From UBA1020 sp964520495 (GTDB taxonomy: Bacteria; Patescibacteriota; Saccharimonadia; Saccharimonadales; Saccharimonadaceae), in NCBI GenBank assembly GCA_964520495.1, contig CAZFMZ010000001.1, positions 248,001 through 312,000 on the forward strand: a stretch of 64,000 nt of DNA, read 5' to 3'. A program made the translations under genes and the position numbers. This document shows positions 50,255 to 59,605 of the stretch, in pieces. The notes below the pieces were generated by a model that worked only from the letters and a program-made list of their open reading frames with translations, ran no database searches and was not told where the DNA came from. Positions within the stretch are counted from its first letter, which is position 1. Every line of letters starts with the position of its first letter.

Positions 50255-51633
50255 GTCGTCACCTCCATGCTACGCGCCAACGCGAGCAGGCGGGCATCAT
50301 CCTGTCGTTGAGCGATCAGCTGAACTCCGACCGGCAACCCATCTGACGTCGCACCGGCCGGCACACTGACCGCCGGAAGACCGGCCAGGCTCACTCCGAC
50401 AGTCATAGCATCGGATAAGTACATCTTGATGGGATCAGCGGTATTTTCACCAAAGCCGAAGGCGGCCGTCGGCACCGTCGGTGAAACTAACACGTCATAC
50501 TGCTCGAACAGCTCATCGAACTCACGCATCAGGAGAGCTCGGGCTTTCTGTGCCTTCTGGTAGTACGCATCGAAATAGCCGCTTGATAATACGTAGCTTC
50601 CGATCATGATGCGTCGTTTGTTCTCGGGCATGAACCCTTCGTCACGTGACTTGCCGTACACTTCAGTCAAGCTGGCAGCCAAGGCCGTTCGCCGTCCATA
50701 GCGGATACCGTCATACCGGGCAAGATTGCTCGTGATTTCAGCCGGCACGATGATGTAGTACATCGCCAGGCTATACTTTGCCATCGGCAGGCTGACACCG
50801 GCTACCGTATGCCCGGCTTCTGCAAGTCGCTCTGCGTAGTTATGTACCTGACGACGGACCGTTTCGTCAGTCCCCTCGCCCATGAAGTCATCGATCACCC
50901 CGATACGCAGTGCGCCTTCCGACGAAGCTGCTGGCACAAAATAGTCTGGTAACGTCGTCATGTCCCGGCGATCCTGGCCGGCCATCACCTGAAGGACAAG
51001 CTCGCTGTCTTCGACCGTGTTGGTGAAACAGCCCATGACGTCGGTGCTGCTCGCCATGGCGACCACGCCGTAGCGACTGGTCATGCCATATGTCGGCTTC
51101 ACACCCACCACACCGTTGAAGCTGGCTGGCTGGCGGATTGAACCACCAGTGTCACTCCCGAGCGCAAACGGTACGATACCCAATGCGACGGCAACGGCCG
51201 AGCCACCGCTACTGCCGCCGGCCACCTTGGTTGGGTCTACCGCGTTCTTAGTGGGGCCGTATGCTGAGTTCTCAGTACTGCTGCCGTGAGCGAACGCATC
51301 AAGGTTCGCCTTGCCGATACAGATTGCTCCTTCCGCCTCCAACCGCTCGACGACAGTCGCCTGAAGCGGAGCATCAAAGTTCTCTAACATCGTGGCGGCC
51401 GCCGTGGTGGGAGCACCGAAGGCTAGGTAGTTGTCCTTGACGATGAATGGCACGCCCGCCAGGCGGCCACCTACTTCGCCACTGTCCACCAGTGCCGCCC
51501 GCTCTCGGGCACGGTCCGGCGTAAGCGTAATCAGGGCGTGGTAATCCTCTACTTCCGCAGCCCTTGCGAGCGCCCGTTCGACATTGTCGCGGGCGGTCGA
51601 CGCACGGCAGGAGGCTATCGTCAGTTTACTCAT
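50251..51633 (-). CDS. gatA: Glutamyl-tRNA amidotransferase subunit A
   Basis: 460 aa amidase-signature enzyme that releases ammonia from Gln. Catalytic Lys in GVPFIVKDNYL, cis-Ser and Gly/Ser loop VAGGSSGGSAVAVALG, nucleophilic Ser in SDTGGSIRQPA. ATGA overlap with gatC upstream and with the HEPN-like gene downstream. Confidence 0.97.
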   Translation of the reverse strand: MSKLTIASCRASTARDNVERALARAAEVEDYHALITLTPDRARERAALVDSGEVGGRLAGVPFIVKDNYLAFGAPTTAAATMLENFDAPLQATVVERLEAEGAICIGKANLDAFAHGSSTENSAYGPTKNAVDPTKVAGGSSGGSAVAVALGIVPFALGSDTGGSIRQPASFNGVVGVKPTYGMTSRYGVVAMASSTDVMGCFTNTVEDSELVLQVMAGQDRRDMTTLPDYFVPAASSEGALRIGVIDDFMGEGTDETVRRQVHNYAERLAEAGHTVAGVSLPMAKYSLAMYYIIVPAEITSNLARYDGIRYGRRTALAASLTEVYGKSRDEGFMPENKRRIMIGSYVLSSGYFDAYYQKAQKARALLMREFDELFEQYDVLVSPTVPTAAFGFGENTADPIKMYLSDAMTVGVSLAGLPAVSVPAGATSDGLPVGVQLIAQRQDDARLLALARSMEVTT

Positions 51634-51920
51634 AGTACTTTTTTCACCTTTATGTGGTTATCCTGCTGTTCCGGCGCTAATGCCAGCAGCGTCTGGCGTG
51701 CTACCGGACTCTCCTCAACTTTATCGTCACGCATGACGTTAGTGAGTCCTGTCACCTGGTACGCCGGCTCAACCCCTTCGGTATCAAGCTCATCTAGCTG
51801 CTCCACATAGGCGAGGATTCGCTCGATATCTGCCCGCAGTCCGTCAATCTCGTCTTCAGCAAGTTCAAGGCTACTGAGCCGGGCAAGCTTTAATACATCG
51901 TCGCGCGAGATATTCGTCAT
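51630..51920 (-). CDS. gatC: Glutamyl-tRNA amidotransferase subunit C
   Basis: 96 aa, normal size. It wraps GatA and joins it to GatB. Family pattern: an N-terminal DVLKLARLSSLELAEDEI helix, the segment ILAYVEQLDELDTEGVEP, and the C-terminal MRDDKVEES stretch. A TACAAT box (51930-51935) lies 9 nt before the ATG, so the leader is 0-3 nt. First gene of gatC-gatA-HEPN-gatB. Confidence 0.93.
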   Translation of the reverse strand: MTNISRDDVLKLARLSSLELAEDEIDGLRADIERILAYVEQLDELDTEGVEPAYQVTGLTNVMRDDKVEESPVARQTLLALAPEQQDNHIKVKKVL

Positions 51921-51973
51921 ATATGCCTTATTGTAGCGTAGAATCTATCATCTGCAGTAATATTTTCCTCTAA

Positions 51974-53944
51974 TTAGGACTTGCGCCGTATCTCGGCGAT
52001 CAGGTCACGCAGCTCGGCCGCTTTTTCAAATTCAAGGTTTGCGCTGGCCAGTTCCATCTGTCCGCTCAGGTCACGGATGAGCGAGGCGTACTCATCCTTC
52101 GGAATTTTCTTCAGGTCGAGCTTCGGCTTCTTGTCGTCATCTTTCATCGGGATGATGGCGCGGAGGCCTTCATCGATTTTCTTGGCAACGCTACGCGGCG
52201 TGATGCCATGTTCAGTGTTATATTGCTCCTGGATTGCCCGACGACGGTTGGTCTCATCGATGGCCGCCTGCATCGACCGTGTCACAACATCGCCGTACAT
52301 TAGCACCAAGCCTTCTTCGTGACGGGCCGCACGACCCACCGTCTGTATCAACGCACTTTCGCTACGTAAGAAGCCTTCCTTATCGGCATCGATGATAGCG
52401 ACCAGACTGACTTCCGGCAGATCGAGGCCTTCACGCAGCAGGTTGATGCCGACCAGTACGTCGAACACGCCTGTGCGAAGGTCGCGCAAGATATCGCTTC
52501 GCTCCAACGTATCGACTTCGCTGTGAATATAGGCCGTTTTGATATCGAGATCTATCAGGTGTTGGCTCAAATCCTCCGCCATGCGCTTCGTGAGTGTCGT
52601 TATCAAGACACGCTGCCGCTTCTCAATCCTCTCACGTATCTCGGCGATCAGGTCGTCTACCTGACCCTTGCTCGGTCGTACCTCAATACGAGGATCAAGC
52701 AGGCCGGTCGGTCGGATGACCTGCTGAGCTGGCTCCGGACTGTGCGCCAGCTCATATTCGGCCGGTGTGGCTGATACATAGATCGCACGATTGATATGAC
52801 GGTCGAACTCATCGAAGCGGAGTGGCCGGTTATCGAGCGCGCTCGGCAATCGGAATCCATGCTCCACCAATACTTCCTTACGGGCGCGATCACCGTTATA
52901 CATACCGCGCACCTGCGGCAGGGTCATATGGCTCTCGTCTACCAGCAGGAGCCAGTCGTCAGGGAAATAGTCAATCAACGTCGCCGGCTGCTCGCCTGGC
53001 TCGCGATTCGTCAGGTACCGGCTGTAGTTCTCAATACCCTTGACGAAGCCGGTCTCTTCAAGCATCTCGATGTCATACTTGGTACGCTGCGCCAACCGCT
53101 GGGCTTCCAACAGCTTATCGTGCTTCTCAAACCATTGCAGCCGCTCGTCAAATTCCTTCTTTATCTTTTCAATCGCCACGGCAAGTTTCTGCTTCGGTGT
53201 CACGTAGTGGCTGCTTGGGAAAATCTTTACTTCTGTTGGTTCCCCGAGAATCTCGCCGGTCAGCGGATCGATACGGGTCAGGCGATCGACTTCATCACCG
53301 AAGAACTCGACTCGATAGGCCACGTCGCTACCGGCCGGAAAGACGTCGACCACGTCGCCTTTCGAGCGGAACGTGCCGCGGTGAAAATCGATGTCATTAC
53401 GCTGATACTGGATGTCGGTCAACAGGCGAACGAACTTATCTTGTTGTCGACGTTCTCCCCGTTTCACATGAATCGACATCTCAGCATAGGCGTCTGGCGA
53501 ACCGATACCGTAAATGCACGACACGCTGGCGACAATGATGACGTCGCGCCGGGTCAGCAGCGCCGTCGTGGCCGCATGCCGTAACCGGTCGATTTCGTCG
53601 TTTATCTTGGAATCTTTCTCTATATAGGTATCGCTCGATGAGATATACGCCTCCGGCTGATAGTAGTCGAAGTAGCTGACGAAGTAGTGCACCTCGTTAT
53701 CGGGAAAGAACATCTTGAACTCTGAGTAAAGCTGAGCGGCCAATGTCTTATTGTGCGCCAAAACCAGCGTGGGCACATTACGCTGCTGGATAACATTGGC
53801 CATCGTAAAGGTTTTGCCTGAACCGGTGACGCCAAGCAGCGTCTGTTCACGTTCACCTTTTTCCAGGCCATCAAGCAACTGCGCGATCGCTGTCGGCTGA
53901 TCACCGAGTGGTTCGTATTCTGTCACAAGCTTGAACTGGTTCAT
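51974..53944 (-). CDS. uvrB: UvrABC system protein B
   Basis: 656 aa nucleotide-excision repair helicase-like protein. Walker A GVTGSGKTFTMANVI, damage-binding beta-hairpin YYQPEAYISSSDTYIEKDS, DESHMTLPQ box, motif VI QTVGRAARH, and a C-terminal UVR domain that binds UvrC. The start is ATG 53944 (MNQFKLVTEYEP); a TACAAT box ends 7 nt before it and AAGG is also present. The long upstream extension is not part of the family. Confidence 0.97.
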   Translation of the reverse strand: MNQFKLVTEYEPLGDQPTAIAQLLDGLEKGEREQTLLGVTGSGKTFTMANVIQQRNVPTLVLAHNKTLAAQLYSEFKMFFPDNEVHYFVSYFDYYQPEAYISSSDTYIEKDSKINDEIDRLRHAATTALLTRRDVIIVASVSCIYGIGSPDAYAEMSIHVKRGERRQQDKFVRLLTDIQYQRNDIDFHRGTFRSKGDVVDVFPAGSDVAYRVEFFGDEVDRLTRIDPLTGEILGEPTEVKIFPSSHYVTPKQKLAVAIEKIKKEFDERLQWFEKHDKLLEAQRLAQRTKYDIEMLEETGFVKGIENYSRYLTNREPGEQPATLIDYFPDDWLLLVDESHMTLPQVRGMYNGDRARKEVLVEHGFRLPSALDNRPLRFDEFDRHINRAIYVSATPAEYELAHSPEPAQQVIRPTGLLDPRIEVRPSKGQVDDLIAEIRERIEKRQRVLITTLTKRMAEDLSQHLIDLDIKTAYIHSEVDTLERSDILRDLRTGVFDVLVGINLLREGLDLPEVSLVAIIDADKEGFLRSESALIQTVGRAARHEEGLVLMYGDVVTRSMQAAIDETNRRRAIQEQYNTEHGITPRSVAKKIDEGLRAIIPMKDDDKKPKLDLKKIPKDEYASLIRDLSGQMELASANLEFEKAAELRDLIAEIRRKS

Positions 53945-54015
53945 CCTTATTATTGTACCAGTCCTCATAAAGCACGAGCATTTACGGGCCGTCTGCGGTA
54001 TAATGCCTTTAGAAA

Positions 54016-54705
54016 ATGCAACCGAAACCAACAACAACCGAAACCCCAGTCTGCATCCCGCGTGACATCGTACTGCAAGCGGCAATGATCCGTCTTGGCA
54101 GTGTCGACGAGGAGCTTCAAGCTGGCTATAACGTCATCCGTAAGTACCATAAGACCGTTACCGTTTTCGGGTCGGCCCGTACGCCCGAAGGTGAGCGATA
54201 CTATGAGGCTGCCCGGCTGGCCGGGCAGAAACTGGCCGAGCAAGGTTACGCTATCATCACCGGTGGCGGTCACGGCATCATGGAAGCTGCCAACCGTGGC
54301 GCTTACGAAGCTGACGGCGACTCGATCGGCTTCAACATCACCCTACCGCATGAACAGACCCTTAACCGCTACACGACCGATTCGCTCTCCTTCAGCCACT
54401 TCTCGCCACGTAAGATTGCCATGACCCTGTACGCTGACGCCTACGTCTATTTCCCTGGCGGATTCGGCACCCTGGACGAAATGATGGAAATCCTCACGCT
54501 TATCCAGACCGGAAAGACAGGTAAGGCACCGGTCATCCTCTACGGTACCGAGTTCTGGAAGCCACTTGATCAGTTCATACGCACGCAGATGCTCGAGAAA
54601 GAACGGTTAATCTCAGCTGGCGACGAGTTACTGTATCACATTACCGATGATGTCAACGAGGTGGTGCGTCTTGCCCGAGCCAACAAGACGTACTGCGACC
54701 ACTAG
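54016..54705 (+). CDS. LOG/TIGR00730 family Rossmann protein
   Basis: 229 aa. It has the nucleotide-binding GGGHGIMEAANRGAYE and the PGGFGTLDEMMEIL motif of LOG-type nucleoside 5'-monophosphate phosphoribohydrolases (often mislabelled lysine decarboxylase). Likely splits purine nucleotides into base and ribose 5-phosphate, feeding the pentose phosphate genes nearby (inference). TATAAT (53999-54004) lies 11 nt before the ATG, so the leader is about 4 nt. Its stop is 3 nt from the opposite PfkB gene. Confidence 0.9.
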   Translation: MQPKPTTTETPVCIPRDIVLQAAMIRLGSVDEELQAGYNVIRKYHKTVTVFGSARTPEGERYYEAARLAGQKLAEQGYAIITGGGHGIMEAANRGAYEADGDSIGFNITLPHEQTLNRYTTDSLSFSHFSPRKIAMTLYADAYVYFPGGFGTLDEMMEILTLIQTGKTGKAPVILYGTEFWKPLDQFIRTQMLEKERLISAGDELLYHITDDVNEVVRLARANKTYCDH

Positions 54706-54708
54706 CTA

Positions 54709-56223
54709 TCAGTCAAGGTCCTTCACTGCGTACTCGCCTGGAGCAGCAGCCAGGTATTCCTGGATTGCTTCTTTCGTCAACAGACCCGCCTGAGCGCCGA
54801 GGTGCTGTACGACGTTCATACTGTTGATAGGTGCCCAAGTAAGCGCCGTATCCATCGTCTCGCCCTCTGCCAAGGCGGCAACGATCGTTGAGGCGAATGC
54901 GTCACCGGCACCGGTCCGATCGACGGGCGGCCCTGGGTCGGGATAATTCGGTATCGTGACCAGACGGCCGTCATAAGAGGCATATGAGCCGTTCGGCCCG
55001 TCGGTAATCACGACGATGGCCGGACCCATGTCATGCAGTGCCGTCGTGAGCTCACGAAGTGAATCATAGGACTTCTTCGTCACGTCGACGGCTTCCTCTC
55101 GATTCATAACCACGATGTGACTCCGACGGTAGAGTGCTGCCAATTTCTCGGCACCCCACTTGAAGTGGAACGTGCCCGGCTGGAAGGCCAGTTTTATCTC
55201 AGGATGCGTCGTGAGGTACGCCAGCAGATCCTCGTGCAGCTGCCAGGAGTCGGCACTGATAAGTGATACGTACACCCAATCAGGGGGCGTGGCAGGGGCA
55301 CGCCATTCATAATGGTAAGCTTCGTTCTTGACCAGGATCGTCCGCTCGGCTCCCAGCCGTAGCACATAGTAGTAATTCGACGGGGTGGCGGCTTGCTGCA
55401 CCACCAACTCAGTATCGATAGCTTCGTCCTTCAGGTACTGGACCGCTTCATCCCCGGGCTGGTCATCGCCTAACCATGCCAGCAGACTGGCGCGGATGCC
55501 AAGGCGGGCGAAGGCGACGGCCGCATTCGGACTCGGGCCGACAGCCCGTACAATGTCGACTTGTTCGTATGGTGGCTTGCTGCCGAATGGCAAGCTGAGA
55601 CGCTTCTCCCCCTTCTCATCCTCTTCAACCCGGGCGACATCCTCGGAAAGCTTGATAAATGCATCAGTGAAGATATCACCGATGGCCAGGATGCTGGGCG
55701 CGCTATCCTTCGTCGAGACAGCGTGGTTCGTGGGCAGCGGTAGATGGCCTTCGTCTTCAGGCGGCTTCAGACCGGCCTGAGCGGCCAATTCGTGTACCAT
55801 CTCACCGCTCGTGCGGTCGTGTTCGGCATAACGCCGGATGATCTCCATGCGCAAGTGGCGCTGGCCATGGCCAACCACACGCTGTTCGTAGGCAAGTTCG
55901 TGATGCGCGTTTTCAATCACGTCGTGCAGACAGAACGACACGGGTCCGTCGTCAAACCGTAGCAGGACGAAATGGCTGTCACTCAGCAAGGCTTCCGCCT
56001 GCCCGGAAGCGACCGCGGCGTTAAGCGCTTGGTACAACTCTCGGCCCGATGTGTCCGCCGGATCAATCGTAAGCTGACGCATGATAGCATGCCCGGATTC
56101 GGTAATGTCAGCAATAAGACGCGTATCGACACCGGCATTGCCGCTGGCCCGTTCGAAATCGGCGATGGTCCGGACGAATAGCGGATGATCGGTGCCCAGT
56201 AACTCGGCGAGGAATTTTGTCAT
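54709..56223 (-). CDS. PfkB-family kinase with an extra N-terminal domain
   Basis: 504 aa. Residues about 178-490 are a PfkB/ribokinase-type sugar or nucleoside kinase, with the C-terminal signature VDRTGAGDAFAST containing the catalytic Asp. Residues 1-165 form an additional domain I do not recognise (acidic and helical, with LLRFDDGPVSFCLHDVIENAHH). The substrate is unknown. It follows the shorter PfkB gene by 13 nt and AAAGGA lies near the ATG, so both are one operon. The kinase pair may be functionally linked, possibly as a heteromer. Confidence 0.88.
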   Translation of the reverse strand: MTKFLAELLGTDHPLFVRTIADFERASGNAGVDTRLIADITESGHAIMRQLTIDPADTSGRELYQALNAAVASGQAEALLSDSHFVLLRFDDGPVSFCLHDVIENAHHELAYEQRVVGHGQRHLRMEIIRRYAEHDRTSGEMVHELAAQAGLKPPEDEGHLPLPTNHAVSTKDSAPSILAIGDIFTDAFIKLSEDVARVEEDEKGEKRLSLPFGSKPPYEQVDIVRAVGPSPNAAVAFARLGIRASLLAWLGDDQPGDEAVQYLKDEAIDTELVVQQAATPSNYYYVLRLGAERTILVKNEAYHYEWRAPATPPDWVYVSLISADSWQLHEDLLAYLTTHPEIKLAFQPGTFHFKWGAEKLAALYRRSHIVVMNREEAVDVTKKSYDSLRELTTALHDMGPAIVVITDGPNGSYASYDGRLVTIPNYPDPGPPVDRTGAGDAFASTIVAALAEGETMDTALTWAPINSMNVVQHLGAQAGLLTKEAIQEYLAAAPGEYAVKDLD

Positions 56224-56236
56224 ACTCAGGTTTCCT

Positions 56237-57217
56237 TTAGAACGGTCGTTCCGTTAATGGCATATCATGCAGCCGTACGCCGTGAGGCAGGATGCCGGTC
56301 TTGGCACCGATTTTCGTCACGACGGAGGTAGAGTTCGCACTGGCGAAGATAATGGCGTCTTTGAGCGAACTTCCCGCCGCCCACTGACTCAAGAAGCCAG
56401 AACCGAAGGCGTCACCGGCACCGGTCCGATCGATTACCTTGACATCCCGGTACATGCCGGCCTTGACGACACTACTGCCATCAGTTGCCGTCACGCCGTT
56501 TGGTCCGTCACTGACGATTGCAGTATCGACGTAGTGCAGGAGGTGTCGGGCCAACTCTTCGCTGTCACTGCCGTGCACGATTTGCGCCGCCTCTTCTTTG
56601 TTCACCGACACGACGTCAACGTCTTCCAGCAATCCTTTCAGTTTGGCAGTATGCTTCAGTTCGCCCTTACCGGGGTTAAAGAAGACTTTCATCCCTTTCG
56701 TTTTCGCCTGATGGAAGATGTGCGACAAAACCTCCATCTGCCCGGCCAGGCTTGAGACGTACAGCCAATCAGCCTCAACCGGCGCGAGATCGAAATGTTT
56801 CAGCTCGTAGTGGGTCGAGGCCCCGCGATAGGTCAGGATAGTGCGCTCTCCGTTGGGCGCCAGCAACAATACCGAATAGCCAGTGTTGAGTTTCGTCGAG
56901 TAGCTGACAAGGCGGGTGTCGACGCCTTCACGGTCGAGGTCGTCCAATACGGCCTGTCCGGCCGGATCACGACCGATCGTACCCATGAAGATGGCGTGAA
57001 GTCCCTGACGGGCGAACGTGACTGCGGCGTTGGTCGCACCACCACCAGTCGCGAAATCGATCTTGTTGACATCGGCCTTCGCGCCCATCTCTAGTTGCAT
57101 CACCTGTTCATGAAGCGATCTGTCTGTCACGGGGGTGAACTCTTCGCTATGACTCAAGAACACGTCTTGCACAGCCGCACCGATGGAAAGAATTGTCGGA
57201 TGATGTTGCCCACTCAT
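56237..57217 (-). CDS. PfkB-family carbohydrate kinase
   Basis: 326 aa, usual size. It has N-terminal FATGGGATNAAVTFARQG (substrate site), GTIGRDPAGQAVLDDL, and the C-terminal VIDRTGAGDAFGSGF motif with catalytic Asp. It may phosphorylate fructose 6-phosphate, ribose or a nucleoside; sequence alone does not decide. TATAAT (57226-57231) lies 8 nt before the ATG. First gene of the kinase pair, divergent from the 141-aa orphan. Confidence 0.92.
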   Translation of the reverse strand: MSGQHHPTILSIGAAVQDVFLSHSEEFTPVTDRSLHEQVMQLEMGAKADVNKIDFATGGGATNAAVTFARQGLHAIFMGTIGRDPAGQAVLDDLDREGVDTRLVSYSTKLNTGYSVLLLAPNGERTILTYRGASTHYELKHFDLAPVEADWLYVSSLAGQMEVLSHIFHQAKTKGMKVFFNPGKGELKHTAKLKGLLEDVDVVSVNKEEAAQIVHGSDSEELARHLLHYVDTAIVSDGPNGVTATDGSSVVKAGMYRDVKVIDRTGAGDAFGSGFLSQWAAGSSLKDAIIFASANSTSVVTKIGAKTGILPHGVRLHDMPLTERPF

Positions 57218-57241
57218 TGCTTCAGATTATATCACTTATGG

Positions 57242-57270
57242 TTGAGAAATTCCCGCGTCAGGTCTATAAA
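57242..57270 (+). promoter_or_regulatory. Leaderless-type promoter of the 141-aa gene
   Basis: TTGAGA (57242-57247), 17 bp, TATAAA (57265-57270), 6 nt, ATG 57277. Confidence 0.75.
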
Positions 57271-57276
57271 CGAGCT

Positions 57277-57702
57277 ATGAGTCTTCACGAAAACATAACC
57301 ACCCGATTTACCTATGACGCCCTTCCCCGGGAAGAAGCCCTGGAAGACGCCCGATATGTCCGATCCCTCTACGGTCGGGCGGCGATTTTCGCGGAACTTC
57401 TCGGCGTCATGTCTCATAATGCGTTCAAGGCTGGACCGGACAATATCGTGGACGGGCCGATTCCAATTGATACTTTCGACATTGATACACTGGCCTCATA
57501 CAAACTTCTCCGTAACAAGAGTCACTACCAGCAGAAAAAACGAGTGCTCGTTGCACCGGCACTTACGAACCGCGGCCTGGTGGCGATGAATATGGTGCAG
57601 CTTGATGAGTTGGCACTGAGTGACGGGACACTCAACTCGCGGCTCACCGAGCCATTCGAGGGCATGCGGGTACTGGGGAGTTCCGCGCTGGAGCTGCGCT
57701 AA
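57277..57702 (+). CDS. Hypothetical protein, 141 aa
   Basis: Not recognised. Soluble, mixed composition, with a helical first third (REEALEDARYVRSLYGRAAIF) and a middle with KNKSHYQQKK-like basic residues. The ATG is fixed by a promoter whose -10 box ends 6 nt upstream. It is the only plus-strand gene between sugar kinase and sugar-phosphate operons, and its stop interlocks with the aldolase stop (CTAA). Confidence 0.75.
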   Translation: MSLHENITTRFTYDALPREEALEDARYVRSLYGRAAIFAELLGVMSHNAFKAGPDNIVDGPIPIDTFDIDTLASYKLLRNKSHYQQKKRVLVAPALTNRGLVAMNMVQLDELALSDGTLNSRLTEPFEGMRVLGSSALELR

Positions 57703-58610
57703 CGAACCGCCTTACCGGCCGTACCGAACGCGGTAATCTTCTCTTCTACTACTTCTTGCACGGCTTTATATACCGTCGGCATCAGTTTCACCACTGCGTA
57801 TTCCTTCGGGTTGTCCGCCAGCACTTTCTCCAGCATGGTGCGGAACACATAGCGCATGTCGCTATTGATATTGATCTTGCTGACGCCGATCTGGGCCGCT
57901 TCCTCGAAGAAGTGCAGTGGCGTGCCGGAACCGCCATGCAGCGAAATCTGACAACCGATACTCTCGCGAATACGGGCCAGTAGCTCTAGGTCAAGCTCCT
58001 TTGGTACGGGATATTTTCCGTGCAAGTTGCCAACGGCTGCCGCAAAGGTATCAATGCCGGTCGCCTCAATGAATGACCGGGCGCCTTCAGGCGTGCTGAA
58101 GGTCTTCTTGATGGTCTCGTAATCAATCTCTTCCTCGTGCAGGTTGGACGAACCGCCGAAATAATGCGGCTCGCTCTCGACCAGCGCACCGGTGAAGCGG
58201 GCGTACTCAACGACTTCCTTGGTCTTACTGATGATTTCTTCTTCGGATGCGTCGTGATTGGCTTGGGAGATATCGATGTGGATGAACTCGTAGCCAGCAT
58301 CGATCGCCCGCTTACAACCTTCGACGGTCGGGCTGTGATCAAGATTGATGTACATCTCAACGCCGTACTCGTCCTTATAATTATCCACCATGTCGCGGAC
58401 GTTCTCGAGCCCGAGTGCTTCGACTTCACCGTCGCTGACTTCCACCAGCACCGGGGCGTTCAGCTTCTGTGCCGCCCGGGCCACCGCGATGAGCGTCTCC
58501 TGGTTGTCGATATTGAACGCGCCGACGGCAAATTTCTGCTGGCGTGAGCGTTGCATCAGATGACGGGCCCTGGTGGTATTATCTCGTATCTGGCGAATGC
58601 TGTGGGTCAT
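57699..58610 (-). CDS. fba: Class II fructose-bisphosphate aldolase
   Basis: 303 aa, zinc-dependent aldolase. It splits fructose 1,6-bisphosphate to two triose phosphates. Metal and catalytic residues lie in YINLDHSPTVEGCKRA, the His of VGNLHGKYP and ISLHGGSGTP, followed by the phosphate-binding VSKININSDMR. It is last in rpiB-rpe-tktN-tktC-fba. The ATG overlaps the tktC stop by 1 nt, with AAAGGA upstream. Confidence 0.94.
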   Translation of the reverse strand: MTHSIRQIRDNTTRARHLMQRSRQQKFAVGAFNIDNQETLIAVARAAQKLNAPVLVEVSDGEVEALGLENVRDMVDNYKDEYGVEMYINLDHSPTVEGCKRAIDAGYEFIHIDISQANHDASEEEIISKTKEVVEYARFTGALVESEPHYFGGSSNLHEEEIDYETIKKTFSTPEGARSFIEATGIDTFAAAVGNLHGKYPVPKELDLELLARIRESIGCQISLHGGSGTPLHFFEEAAQIGVSKININSDMRYVFRTMLEKVLADNPKEYAVVKLMPTVYKAVQEVVEEKITAFGTAGKAVR

Positions 58611-59605
58611 CAAAATCCTTTCTTATACTGTGGTACTCTCTCAACGTACTGGCGTATCTTGTGCGCCAAGCTTTTTCCATCCAACCCGAAGTGTTCGATC
58701 ACCTCCCGGGGAGCGCCTGATTCGCCGTACCTGTCTTCGACGCCAAGGCGCTTCAGCGGCACCGGTAAGAATTCAGCCGTCAGCTCGGCGACGGCACTGC
58801 CGAGACCACCATTGATCTGGGCTTCCTCGGCCGTCAGGACGCGGCCGGTCTTCTCGACGCTATGAAGGATCGTCTGACTATCGAGCGGCTTGATCGTCGG
58901 AACATGGATGACTTCAGCGTCGATATGATGCTTCTTCAGCGCTTCAGCGGCCACGAGCAGCTCGTAGGTCATCGTGCCGGTGCCGCAGAGCGTGACGTCG
59001 TGACCCTTCCTGAGCACATAGGCCTTACCTATTTCGAACGGTGATTCTGGCGTCGAGAAGATGGCCGTCTTGTCGCGAGCGAGTCGCAGATAGCTCGGCT
59101 TGCCATTCGCCGCCAAGGCAAGGGTGGCTTTTTCAGCTTCCAGGCTATCGCCCGGCACTACCACGACCATATTCGGCATGCTGCGCATCAGTGCGATGTC
59201 TTCAAGCATCTGATGGGTGGCGCCGTCTGGACCGGTATACAGACCGGCATGTCCCCCGACTACCTTTACCGGCTGATCGTTCAGGGCGGCCGTCGTCTTG
59301 ATTTGTTCCCAGTTGCGGCCTGGACTGAAGGCGGCATAACTGGCCGTGAAAGGAATCTTGCCGGCGCGCGCGAGCCCGCTGGCCACAGTGACAAGGTTTT
59401 GTTCAGCCACTCCCACTTCGATGAAACGCTCAGGAAACGCGTCGCGGAACAGGTGCATCTGGACGCTTTCAGTCAAATCGGCACAGAGCGCGACGACGCG
59501 GCTATCTACCTCGCCAGCGGTCTTCAATCCACGACCGAACCCGGCCCGGATTGGCTCCGCCGAGACGCCGTCAAAGAGATTCTTTGTCAGATGGAACTCA
59601 CTCAT
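58610..59605 (-). CDS. Transketolase, C-terminal subunit
   Basis: 331 aa: the pyrimidine-binding and C-terminal domains of transketolase as a separate protein. It contains FIEVGVAEQNLVTVASGLA (the Glu that activates thiamine diphosphate), HAGLYTGPDGATHQMLEDI and the C-terminal TAEEAQINGGLGSAV. It pairs with the preceding N-terminal subunit. Split transketolases are common in archaea and CPR bacteria. The ATGA overlaps tktN. Confidence 0.95.
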   Translation of the reverse strand: MSEFHLTKNLFDGVSAEPIRAGFGRGLKTAGEVDSRVVALCADLTESVQMHLFRDAFPERFIEVGVAEQNLVTVASGLARAGKIPFTASYAAFSPGRNWEQIKTTAALNDQPVKVVGGHAGLYTGPDGATHQMLEDIALMRSMPNMVVVVPGDSLEAEKATLALAANGKPSYLRLARDKTAIFSTPESPFEIGKAYVLRKGHDVTLCGTGTMTYELLVAAEALKKHHIDAEVIHVPTIKPLDSQTILHSVEKTGRVLTAEEAQINGGLGSAVAELTAEFLPVPLKRLGVEDRYGESGAPREVIEHFGLDGKSLAHKIRQYVERVPQYKKGF

